Positions 7,845 through 15,452 of a stretch of DNA of 64,000 bases are shown piece after piece. This DNA comes from an uncultured Clostridium sp. (GTDB taxonomy: Bacteria > Bacillota > Clostridia > Oscillospirales > Acutalibacteraceae): positions 1-64,000 of the forward strand of contig CATZNW010000007.1 in assembly GCA_958422185.1 (NCBI GenBank), given 5' to 3'. The notes beneath the pieces were generated by a model, which did no database searches, was not told the origin of the DNA, and saw only the letters and a list, made by a program, of their open reading frames with translations. The stretch's first letter is position 1. Each line of letters starts with the position of its first letter. A program made the translations under genes and the position numbers.

Positions 7845-10295
7845 ATGAAAAGAATATCACTTGACGGCATTTGGAAGATCACACTGGATTCAACGGGCGA
7901 GTCTGTTGAGGCGAAAACGCCGGTAACAGACTTCAACGCATTTTTCAAAAGCGGTAAAATGGAAGACCCGTTTTACGGCACAAACGAAAACAAAGTTCAG
8001 TTTCTGGGAGAGACCGGTAAAAGTTTTGAAAGGATCTTTACGGTTGACAGCGATCTGCTGAAAAGCAAAAATGTCATTCTTTCCTGCGATATGCTGGATA
8101 CGCTTGCCAAGATCTACATAAATTCAAAGCTGATCGGCAAATCGGAAAATGCGTACGTTAGATTTGAAAAAGACATCAAGAGCGTTTTAAAAGAAGGGGA
8201 AAACGAGATAAAGATCCATTTTGACTCCCCTGTTGAATATATTATAAAGAGACAAAAAGAAAAACCGCTGCCGAAAAACAACAACGGCACAGACGGCGCG
8301 CCCTACATCAGAAAACCGGCCTGCCACTTTGGATGGGACTGGGGAATCAATCTCCCTGTTTCAGGCATTTTAGGAAAAACGCAGATACTTGCCTATGATG
8401 ATGAAGCACGCGATTTTACTGTTTTTCAGAAACATGAAAACGGCACGGTCACACTTGAGATAGAGACCGATATCAAGACGGACAAAACTGGCGTATTCAC
8501 CGCTCCCGGCGGCGAAAAGACCATTTTTGAAATAAAAAACGGCAAAGCAGAAATCACGGTCAAGCATCCGCAGCTGTGGTGGACTAAGGAACTTTCCGGA
8601 AAAGACAAGCAGCCGCTTTACACAATCAAGATCGATAACACCGAAAAGCGCATAGGCCTGCGCACGCTGAAGCTTGACCGCGGCGCTGATAAATACGGGC
8701 ACAATTTCCGCTTTATTCTTAACGGCGTGCCTATATTTGCAAAGGGGGCAAACGTGATACCGCCTGACGCAATGGCAGACAGGATAGATGAGCGTGCGGA
8801 ACGGAAAATGATTGACGACTGTGTTGCCGCAAACTTCAACATGATAAGGATATGGGGCGGCGGATACTACGGAAGCGATCATCTTTATGACCTTTGCGAC
8901 GAAAACGGTATTCTTGTTTGGCAGGATTTTATGTTTGCGTGCCTGATGTATCCGTTTTATGAAGAGGAATATTTAAACAATGTTTTAAACGAGATAAAAT
9001 ACAACGTAAAGCGTGTAATGCACCATGCCTCCCTTGCGTTATGGTGCGGAAACAACGAAATAGAATTCATGTTCACCTATCTGCCGGAGCAATCCGAGAT
9101 CGTGAAATGGTACCGTAAATTCTTTTATGATATTCTGCCGTCTGAAATCAGAAAGTACGACAGGAAAACGCCGTATATCGAGACCTCGCCTATAGGCGAC
9201 GGATTCAGAAAAAACATTACGGCGGACAAATGCGGCGACACGCATATGTGGCACGTTTGGCACGGCGGCAAGAATCTTAAATATTACACAAAAAGATACA
9301 CACGATTCATGAGCGAATACGGAATGGAATCTCTTCCGTCTATAGACTGCATTGCGCAGTTTGCCGACCGGAGCGAGATGAATCTGTTTTCAAAGACCAT
9401 GCTGCATCATCAGAAATGCCTGAGCGGCAACGCAAAAATGAAATATTATCTGCTTGAAAGATATAACGAACCGGACAGATTTGACGACCTGATCTACCTT
9501 ACCGGGCTGATTCAGAGCCAATGCGTCGGAAACGCCGCCCAGCATTTCCGCCGTAACAAGGGCAGGTGCAACGGTTCCCTTTGGTGGCAGCTAAACGACT
9601 GCTGGGGAGCTCCGAGCTGGTCTTCCGTCGACTATTTCGGGAAATGGAAACCGCTGATGTACGACGCAAAACGATTTTTCAGTCCGGTAGCGCTGTCTGT
9701 AAACGAAAGGCATAAAAAAGCAGAGATCCACCTGCTTAATGACACTCTGGAAAGCGGAAATTACACGGTAAAAGCAAGAATCATGGATTTTGACGGAAAA
9801 ACGCTTTCCGAAACAGTAGAAAATGTTTATTCAAAAGCAGGCGAACCGAAGAAAGCCGCTGTGATCGCCACAGACGGATTTGACAAAAGAAAATGCTTTT
9901 TAAAAGCGGAGCTTTATAAAGACGGAGTAAATATTTTTGATACGACCTGCGTTTTTGCCCCCGAAAGAACACTGGATCTTAAACGCGCAAAGATAAAGAT
10001 GTATGTTACCGGCAACAAGATGACTCTTGAAAGCAATACCTACGCAAGATCTGTTTTCATAGACATCAGGGGAGAAAGCGCTCCCCTTTCCGACAACTCG
10101 TTTGACCTTATCCCGGGCGAGCAGCGGGTGATCCGTCTTGAGAAAGACTGCCGTATAGACCCGCAGAGCATATCGGTAAAATGCGTAAATAACGTAAAGT
10201 CATCTCATACAGACCGCGAGCGGATTGCCTACAGGATCAAATTTGCGGCACAGCCGGAAAATATAGCAAATATGTTTTACTATACTTTCAGCTAA
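7845..10295 (+). CDS. GH2 beta-mannosidase
   Basis: Hydrolyses terminal beta-D-mannose residues from manno-oligosaccharides. No signal peptide, so cytoplasmic. 816 residues, normal for the family. Architecture: N-terminal galactose-binding-like domain (from LDGIWKITLD), Ig-like domain ending at KQPLYTIKIDNTEKRIGLRT, then a TIM barrel. The acid/base lies in LWCGNNEIEF (Glu405) and the nucleophile in FMSEYGMESLP (Glu491). The aromatic segment CHFGWDWGINLPVSGI near residue 165 is typical of beta-mannosidases among GH2 enzymes. Single gene with its own promoter and terminator; AGAGGG ribosome binding site. Confidence 0.92.
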   Translation: MKRISLDGIWKITLDSTGESVEAKTPVTDFNAFFKSGKMEDPFYGTNENKVQFLGETGKSFERIFTVDSDLLKSKNVILSCDMLDTLAKIYINSKLIGKSENAYVRFEKDIKSVLKEGENEIKIHFDSPVEYIIKRQKEKPLPKNNNGTDGAPYIRKPACHFGWDWGINLPVSGILGKTQILAYDDEARDFTVFQKHENGTVTLEIETDIKTDKTGVFTAPGGEKTIFEIKNGKAEITVKHPQLWWTKELSGKDKQPLYTIKIDNTEKRIGLRTLKLDRGADKYGHNFRFILNGVPIFAKGANVIPPDAMADRIDERAERKMIDDCVAANFNMIRIWGGGYYGSDHLYDLCDENGILVWQDFMFACLMYPFYEEEYLNNVLNEIKYNVKRVMHHASLALWCGNNEIEFMFTYLPEQSEIVKWYRKFFYDILPSEIRKYDRKTPYIETSPIGDGFRKNITADKCGDTHMWHVWHGGKNLKYYTKRYTRFMSEYGMESLPSIDCIAQFADRSEMNLFSKTMLHHQKCLSGNAKMKYYLLERYNEPDRFDDLIYLTGLIQSQCVGNAAQHFRRNKGRCNGSLWWQLNDCWGAPSWSSVDYFGKWKPLMYDAKRFFSPVALSVNERHKKAEIHLLNDTLESGNYTVKARIMDFDGKTLSETVENVYSKAGEPKKAAVIATDGFDKRKCFLKAELYKDGVNIFDTTCVFAPERTLDLKRAKIKMYVTGNKMTLESNTYARSVFIDIRGESAPLSDNSFDLIPGEQRVIRLEKDCRIDPQSISVKCVNNVKSSHTDRERIAYRIKFAAQPENIANMFYYTFS

Positions 10296-10343
10296 GAGGA
10301 AAAACATATCCATAATCTGTAATATCAATTAACAAAACACAGA

Positions 10344-10382
10344 AAAAACGCTTTTGAGATTTGAATTCTCAAAAGCGTTTTT
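10344..10382. terminator. Bidirectional intrinsic terminator
   Basis: 16-bp perfect stem beginning AAAAACGCTTTTGAGA around a 7-nt loop, between convergent beta-mannosidase and GH43 genes; T/A tracts on both sides. Confidence 0.9.
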
Positions 10383-10411
10383 ATTATGGTTTATACTGAC
10401 TGCATTTGTGT

Positions 10412-11263
10412 TCAGCGTACCAGACGCAGCGAATCACCGCAGTCCGTCAGTTGTATGAACCGGGGGCGTTCAAGACCCGTTTGGTTCGGAGAATGAAAAG
10501 TTAAGAGCAGTTCTTCGCCTGCCTTAAAAATCATGCCGTGACCGCCGTCATCCGTAATAAGCGGCGGCAGATGCGCAAATCTGCCCTTAATGCTGCCGTT
10601 TTCCGATCTTGCCACACACTGCGCGTATTTATGATCTATAAAAGTGGACCAGATCATAAGCAACGCACCGCTTTTTGTGCGGTACATAAACGGACCGTCT
10701 GTAACATAATGCTCTCCCGGAGCCTTTTTATCCGCCCATTCGGGTGAAGACGCAGTGAATATCAGTTTTGCTTCCCTTGCGCTTTCTTTAAGGTCAGCAG
10801 AAAGCGGCATATAACAAATCTCTCCGTCCACTGCCTGAGTATGCTCGTGACAGAAAACAAGATAGGGATCGCCGTTCTCACAATAAAAAGTGCCGTCTAT
10901 GCATTCCCAGCCTTCGGGAGTGAGTGCCCCTTCCGAATGGGGATAAAACGGACCCAGCGGGCTTTGCGCCGCAAGTGCATATGTACCGCGAAGCCCGTTT
11001 TCACGGGTAAAAGAGGCAAACATATAATACTTTCCGTTGAATCTATGCACCTCAGGCGCCCAGTTCACTTCCCTGTTTAGCCCGAATCGCGGAGAATCAA
11101 AGCATACTGCCGGACTGCTCCACTCCTTTAGATTCTGTGAAACATAAACATCAAACCCGCCTGTTTTTTTACCGAAATCAGCGGCGCGTGTGCCGTACAT
11201 ATAATATTTGCCGTTTTCGCAAAGCACAAACGGATCCCTGATATTTATTTGATCTGCTCTCAT
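10412..11263 (-). CDS. GH43 family glycosidase
   Basis: 283-residue five-bladed beta-propeller enzyme; the family contains beta-xylosidases, alpha-arabinofuranosidases and exo-galactanases. It begins with the catalytic-base segment NIRDPFVL (Asp near residue 10). It continues with NWAPEVHRFNGKYYMF and ECIDGTFYCENGDPYLVF (pKa-modulating Asp), and DGPFMYRTKSGALLMIWS, where the acid normally sits. No signal peptide: intracellular, acting on imported oligosaccharides. The start codon overlaps the nanA stop (ATGA), so it is the last gene of the nan operon. That is an unexpected partner for sialic-acid genes. Exact substrate unknown. Confidence 0.85.
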   Translation of the reverse strand: MRADQINIRDPFVLCENGKYYMYGTRAADFGKKTGGFDVYVSQNLKEWSSPAVCFDSPRFGLNREVNWAPEVHRFNGKYYMFASFTRENGLRGTYALAAQSPLGPFYPHSEGALTPEGWECIDGTFYCENGDPYLVFCHEHTQAVDGEICYMPLSADLKESAREAKLIFTASSPEWADKKAPGEHYVTDGPFMYRTKSGALLMIWSTFIDHKYAQCVARSENGSIKGRFAHLPPLITDDGGHGMIFKAGEELLLTFHSPNQTGLERPRFIQLTDCGDSLRLVR

Positions 11264-12147
11264 TCTTCAGCAATCTTTTCCGCTATCTTCTTCATGGAAG
11301 CGCGGCATTCATCGCTTATGGGCAGGAACGGTCTTCTGCATTCGCCCATATCAACGCCGAGTTCGGTAAGAATTGCTTTTTCAGACTGGAACACACCGTA
11401 TTTGATCATTTCCGTAATGATCTCATCCGCCTCATTCTGACCCTTCTGAGCCTCACGGAGATTTCCGTTTTGAAAATCGGTCATAATCTTTTTAAATTTT
11501 TTGCCCATAAAGTTATAGGTGCTGCCGATAGCGCCGTCCGCGCCCATGGCAAGCCCGGCAAGCAGCGTCTCGTCAAAGCCGTTATAAACGACTATCTCCC
11601 TGTCAAGCTGTTTAAATTTCTGAAGAGCGAACATATCGCTTGAAGTATGCTTGATACCTATGAATTTTTCGTTTTTGAATAGGTTGTTCGCTATTTCTTT
11701 TGTAAGTGAAAATCCGCTGGAATTCGGGAAATTGTAAATGATCATGGGAAGCGAGGTGCTGTTTGCAATATCCTGATAATAACCGAGAATAGCGTCCAGC
11801 GGGAAACCGTAATAAAACGGAGCTACCGCGGAGATGGCGTCATATCCAAGATCCTCTGCGCACTTAGCCATCTCAATAGCGGAATCGGTTGAGATCGTGC
11901 CGACATGGGCTATAAGAGTAACTCTGTCCCCTGCTGCCTCTTTTACGCATTTGAACACCGCTTCTCTTTCCTCATTTGTGAGCAAAAGGCCCTCGCCGGT
12001 GCTTCCGCCTACATAAAAACCGTCTATACCGTTTTTGATATTGAATTCAACAAGGTCCTTAATAGAATCAAATTTGATACTGCCGTTCTTATTGAACGGG
12101 GTGAGCAGGGCGGAAAACAAGCCCTTAAATTTTTTTAAATCCTGCAT
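11260..12147 (-). CDS. nanA: N-acetylneuraminate lyase / DHDPS-superfamily aldolase
   Basis: Cleaves sialic acid to N-acetylmannosamine and pyruvate. 295 residues, one (beta/alpha)8 barrel. Motifs: FYVGGSTGEGLLL (carboxylate-binding GST-GE loop), IIYNFPNSSG (catalytic Tyr) and FIGIKHTSSD (Schiff-base Lys). The IYNFP and GIKHTS combination favours NanA over dihydrodipicolinate synthase. The neighbour nanE (3-bp gap) strongly supports this. GGAG site 9 nt upstream of ATG. Confidence 0.9.
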   Translation of the reverse strand: MQDLKKFKGLFSALLTPFNKNGSIKFDSIKDLVEFNIKNGIDGFYVGGSTGEGLLLTNEEREAVFKCVKEAAGDRVTLIAHVGTISTDSAIEMAKCAEDLGYDAISAVAPFYYGFPLDAILGYYQDIANSTSLPMIIYNFPNSSGFSLTKEIANNLFKNEKFIGIKHTSSDMFALQKFKQLDREIVVYNGFDETLLAGLAMGADGAIGSTYNFMGKKFKKIMTDFQNGNLREAQKGQNEADEIITEMIKYGVFQSEKAILTELGVDMGECRRPFLPISDECRASMKKIAEKIAEE

Positions 12148-12150
12148 TTT

Positions 12151-12849
12151 TTACTTCTCCTGTTTATTATAAAAATTATTTTTTTCAAAGACGCCTGCAA
12201 AGCGCTTTGTAATATCCATAGGCCTTGTAACAGCGCTGCCTATAACGACCGCGTAAGGATTACAGTCAAGCACTTTCTGAAGCTGAGAGGTTTCCCATAT
12301 ACCGCCCTCGGCTATGATTTTCGCAGAAAGCTCGGACGTCATTTTCCTGAGCAGATCATAATCCGGAATGGAAGCACCGGCAGTATAAGGAGTGTAGCTC
12401 CTCATAGTGGTTCCTATATAGTCAAAACCCATTTCGTCCGCCGTTTTTGCCTCTTCAAAATCAGAACAGTCAGCCATGATCTCAACATCCGGTGCATTTT
12501 CGCGTATGTACTTTACGAGATCCGCCAGCTTTTCACCGTTCGGCCGTTCTCTTTTGGTTGCGTCAAGCGCAATGACTTCACACCCGGTGCCTATAAGCGC
12601 CTTTACCTCTTTTAGGGTAGGCGTGATATAAACATCGCTTCCGTCATACTCTGCCTTGATTATCCCGATGACCGGAACGCTGACCTGCTGTTTTATCTCC
12701 TCAATATCAGAAACATAATTTGCCCTGATACCGACCGCTCCTCCCAGCACTGCCGCACGGGCGAAATGCCCCATCATATGAAGGCCGTATAGCGGCTCTC
12801 CTTTTACAGCCTGGCAAGATACGATCAGTCCTCTTTTAAGATTCGCCAA
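12151..12849 (-). CDS. nanE: N-acetylmannosamine-6-phosphate 2-epimerase
   Basis: Converts ManNAc-6-P to GlcNAc-6-P. About 232 residues as drawn. Family segments: LIVSCQAVKGEPLYGLHMMG at the N-terminus, GIIKAEYDGSDVYITPTLKE (catalytic Lys region), EVIALDATKRERP and AEGGIWETSQLQKVL. I placed the start at a TTG preceded by AAGGCGGTG with normal spacing, because the N-terminal extension to an upstream in-frame start lacks homology and would overlap the promoter. First gene of nanE-nanA-GH43. No nanK, nagA or nagB is in the window, so the rest of the pathway must be elsewhere. Confidence 0.92.
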   Translation of the reverse strand: MANLKRGLIVSCQAVKGEPLYGLHMMGHFARAAVLGGAVGIRANYVSDIEEIKQQVSVPVIGIIKAEYDGSDVYITPTLKEVKALIGTGCEVIALDATKRERPNGEKLADLVKYIRENAPDVEIMADCSDFEEAKTADEMGFDYIGTTMRSYTPYTAGASIPDYDLLRKMTSELSAKIIAEGGIWETSQLQKVLDCNPYAVVIGSAVTRPMDITKRFAGVFEKNNFYNKQEK

Positions 12850-12874
12850 AAAATCACCGCCTTTATTTTCCTTT

Positions 12875-12903
12875 ATTTTATCACAAGGCGTGCGCCTTTT
12901 CAA
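12875..12903 (-). promoter_or_regulatory. nan operon promoter with palindrome in the spacer
   Basis: TTGAAA, 17-bp spacer, TAAAAT on the minus strand. The spacer is filled by the perfect 14-bp palindrome AAGGCGCACGCCTT (12885-12898), a natural position for a repressor operator. The regulator is not in the window. Confidence 0.65.
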
Positions 12904-13008
12904 TAAGAACAATAATAAAAATCATGTATTATGATGACGGCGGCAAAGCTTGATTTTTGACAAAATCATAATCTGTAAAAACTTTTTACGAAATCAAGAC
13001 AAATATTA

Positions 13009-13037
13009 TTGCAATATTCACAAAAAAGTGGTATATT
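13009..13037 (+). promoter_or_regulatory. Promoter of the ncRNA candidate
   Basis: TTGCAA, 17-bp spacer, TATATT, predicting a transcript start near 13044. Confidence 0.6.
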
Positions 13038-13043
13038 GAAAGT

Positions 13044-13190
13044 GCAGTAATTATTGCTGGCCCCGTTGCAGGCCATGCGCCCGAGAGTTGCGGTGACGGC
13101 GTGATGCAGCAGAGTAACTGTAATGATATCTTGCAGGAGCTCGACCCAAGAGCCTTTGCCTGAATAAAACGGGCGAGGGCTTCTTTTTAT
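13044..13190 (+). ncRNA. Structured non-coding RNA candidate (about 147 nt, possibly 6S-like)
   Basis: A self-contained transcription unit in a 337-bp gap with no open reading frame: promoter (13009-13037), GC-rich body, and an intrinsic terminator. The terminator has a 10-bp stem AGCCTTTGCC (13151-13160) pairing with 13172-13181, including G-U pairs, followed by TCTTTTT. The body folds by eye into one long interrupted hairpin. ATTATTGC pairs with GTAATGAT near the base, then GTTGC with GCAGC, then GCGCC with GGCGT, capped by a large loop. A long rod with internal bubbles recalls 6S RNA. I see no SRP GGAA/AGCAG signature, no RNase P or tmRNA core and no tRNA-like part. Identity is unresolved. 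The terminator overlaps the 3' end of the next minus-strand gene. Confidence 0.6.
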
Positions 13191-13654
13191 TTGAATGATT
13201 TTTTCACGGCCTCCAGCAGCTTATTTACTCCCCTTGAACTGCTGCAGGTCTCAAACACGATCTCCGCACCAAGCACGCCTGACAACAGCTTAACGTTTAC
13301 CGGCGGTTTTATTTTTTTGCCTTTCTTCCCCCTGCACATAAGCATTACGATCCTTTTTGCCTGCCTTGAAAACCGAAGCGCATTCACAAGCTCATTTTCA
13401 AGACGGTATGGATTTATAATATAAATCACGCAGTCAAAATCAGCAGCCCGCCCGGCAGAGCAGTCCGGCGGGAGACAGGTAAGCGAATACTCATTATATT
13501 TGTAATAAAAAAATCCTTTGAGCGGAATCTGAGGATACTCGCATATAAACGAGCCGGTAAGTTCCTCGAACAGGTTGAGCTGAGCCGCCGCACACTGCCC
13601 GGCTATTGCAACGGTACGAAACTGTTTTGATTTATGTAAATGCAAAAAAAACAC
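13187..13654 (-). CDS. Stand-alone FeoB-like G-domain protein with degenerate GTPase motifs
   Basis: 155 residues whose whole length can be laid over the G domain of the ferrous-iron transporter FeoB. TVAIAGQCAAAQLNLFEELTGS sits in the place of the P-loop and following helix, in full register with FeoB's GNPNSGKTTLFNALTG. YPQIPLKGFFYYKYNEYSLT is at switch I/strand 2, CLPPDCS where FeoB has the DLPG G3 motif, and DFDCVIYIINPYRLENELV at the next strand/helix. VKLLSGVLGAEIVFETCSSS is the LSELLGVPVVPTSA region. The P-loop Gly-Lys-Ser/Thr, the G3 Asp and G4 NKxD are all lost. There is no membrane domain. It is therefore probably a non-hydrolysing pseudo-GTPase or nucleotide-independent relative. 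The start may be a GTG at 13654 or a TTG at 13645 (after GGGGTG). Homology is judged by eye. Confidence 0.6.
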   Translation of the reverse strand: MFFLHLHKSKQFRTVAIAGQCAAAQLNLFEELTGSFICEYPQIPLKGFFYYKYNEYSLTCLPPDCSAGRAADFDCVIYIINPYRLENELVNALRFSRQAKRIVMLMCRGKKGKKIKPPVNVKLLSGVLGAEIVFETCSSSRGVNKLLEAVKKSFK

Positions 13655-13733
13655 CCCGTTACATCATACGCGCAGGCAGATTTTATGTTAAATTGCACAA
13701 TTAACAGACGCTATCTTTATAACACATTACGAA

Positions 13734-13762
13734 TTGAATTATAATTTTCCTGATGTTAAAAT
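13734..13762 (+). promoter_or_regulatory. Promoter for the aldehyde dehydrogenase
   Basis: TTGAAT, 17-bp spacer, TAAAAT, 32 bp before the ATG at 13795. Confidence 0.7.
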
Positions 13763-13794
13763 AAAGATTGAAATAAATTTTGAGAGGTAAAAAT

Positions 13795-15300
13795 ATGGAA
13801 AAGCTTAAATATTTCGTAAACGGCGAGTTTAAGGAGTCCAAAACAGACAAGTGGTATGACCTTCACAACCCTTCCACCGGCGAAGTTACAGGTCAGGCAC
13901 CCTGCTGCACCAACGAAGAAGTCCTTGAGGCAATAGAGGCGGCAAAAGCGGCATATCCCGCATGGAGAAACACACCGGCAAGAAAAAGAGCACAGATCCT
14001 CTACAAGGTTCGCGAGCTGCTGATAGAACATATGGATGAGCTCACTATGCTTGTATGCGAAGAAAACGGCAAGGCGTGGGGCGAAGCGGCCGGCGACGTC
14101 GGCAAGGCCCAGGAGGGAACGGAGCTTGCCACGCAGGCGCCCTCTCTTATGATGGGAGAAAGCCTTATGGACGCGTCAACAGGGTTTGACACGGTAAAAT
14201 ACCGTGAGCCGCTGGGCGTTTTTGCAGGTATAGTTCCGGTAAATTTCCCTGCTATGATCCCGTTTGGCTGGATGACCCCCGTATGTGTTGCATGCGGAAA
14301 CACCATGGTACTTAAAGCCGCTTCACTCACTCCCAGAACGGCGATGAGAATCGGCGCGCTTTATAAGGAAGCCGGTATCCCGGACGGCGTTATAAATATA
14401 GTAACCTGCTCAAGAAATGAGATAGACACTATACTTGACCACCCTGATGTTAAAGGTATCACATTTGTGGGTTCAACGCCGGTAGGACTTAAGATCTACC
14501 AGAAAGCAGCGGCTGCCGGCAAAAGATGCCAGGCGCTCTGCCAGGCTAAGAATCATGCGCTTGTTATGGAGGACTGCGCGCTTGAAAGAACCGTTGCCGG
14601 CGTTATCAACTCCGCTTTCGGATGTGCCGGCCAGAGATGCATGGCGCTTTCATGCTGTGTTGTTGAGGAATCGATCGCAGATAAATTTGTTGCGGAACTG
14701 AAGAATCAGATCAAATCAGTAAACTGCGGACCGGCGTGGGACAAAAATACGCGTCTTGGCCCGATAACTTATGAAAAGCATTACAAAGAAGTGCTGGCCG
14801 ATATTCAGAAAGGAATTGACGAAGGCGCCGAGCTTGTTGTTGACGGACGCAATCCAAAAGTACCTGAAGGCTATGAAAACGGTTACTTCATAGGAGCCAC
14901 TGTATTTGACCATGTTACCGAAGACATGACGATAGGCAGAGATGAGATTTTCGGGCCGGTTCTTTGCATAAAGAGATGCAAGGATTTTGACGAAGGCCTT
15001 GCCATCATGAACGCAAGCCCGTACGCAAACGGCTCTGTCATCTATACACAGAGCGGTTACTATGCAAGACAGTTTGCAAGATATACGGACGGCGGTCAGG
15101 TCGGAATAAACGTAGGAATTCCGGTTCCGGTGGGATTTGTTCCGTTCAGCGGCCACAAGCAGAGCTTCTTCGGCGATCTTCACTGCCTTGGTAAAGACGC
15201 ATACAGATTCTTTACCGAAAGCAAATCCGTGACTCAGCACTGGTTTGACGAAGAAGAGAAGAAAGCGAAAGAGGTTGACACCTGGGACGGTCTGTTATAA
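13795..15300 (+). CDS. mmsA: CoA-acylating methylmalonate/malonate-semialdehyde dehydrogenase
   Basis: NAD-dependent oxidation of (methyl)malonate semialdehyde to acyl-CoA, in the cytoplasm. 501 residues. MmsA-type features: GIVPVNFPAMIPFGWM, the strand GITFVGSTPVG of the NAD fold, and the nucleophile segment FGCAGQRCMALS (catalytic Cys at about residue 282), followed by FTESKSVTQHW near the C-terminus. In inositol degraders the IolA version of this enzyme catalyses the last step, so it may serve the iolGDE genes 30 kb away. That link is inference. Start is the ATG at 13795 with AGAGG 7 nt upstream, not the upstream in-frame TTG. Confidence 0.9.
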   Translation: MEKLKYFVNGEFKESKTDKWYDLHNPSTGEVTGQAPCCTNEEVLEAIEAAKAAYPAWRNTPARKRAQILYKVRELLIEHMDELTMLVCEENGKAWGEAAGDVGKAQEGTELATQAPSLMMGESLMDASTGFDTVKYREPLGVFAGIVPVNFPAMIPFGWMTPVCVACGNTMVLKAASLTPRTAMRIGALYKEAGIPDGVINIVTCSRNEIDTILDHPDVKGITFVGSTPVGLKIYQKAAAAGKRCQALCQAKNHALVMEDCALERTVAGVINSAFGCAGQRCMALSCCVVEESIADKFVAELKNQIKSVNCGPAWDKNTRLGPITYEKHYKEVLADIQKGIDEGAELVVDGRNPKVPEGYENGYFIGATVFDHVTEDMTIGRDEIFGPVLCIKRCKDFDEGLAIMNASPYANGSVIYTQSGYYARQFARYTDGGQVGINVGIPVPVGFVPFSGHKQSFFGDLHCLGKDAYRFFTESKSVTQHWFDEEEKKAKEVDTWDGLL

Positions 15301-15331
15301 GCTGATCCGAGGACAAAATGATCGTATATTC

Positions 15332-15363
15332 ATCCGCTGCCTTTATCGGCAGCGGATTTTTTT
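15332..15363 (+). terminator. Intrinsic terminator of mmsA
   Basis: Stem ATCCGCTGCC / GGCAGCGGAT, 6-nt loop, followed by a run of T. Confidence 0.9.
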
Positions 15364-15372
15364 ATATCATGC

Positions 15373-15400
15373 TTGACATTTATATATTTTAGATTAAAAT
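15373..15400 (+). promoter_or_regulatory. Promoter for iron-containing alcohol dehydrogenase
   Basis: TTGACA, 16-bp spacer, TAAAAT, about 50 bp before the ATG at 15453. Confidence 0.65.
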
Positions 15401-15452
15401 ATATATGTTTTTACGATACTTAAAACTTTGCGGTAAAAGAGGAAGTGTGATA

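Noticed and set aside
13044..13190. Riboswitch controlling mmsA
   Set aside because: The RNA ends at its own terminator about 600 bp before mmsA, which has a separate promoter at 13734-13762.
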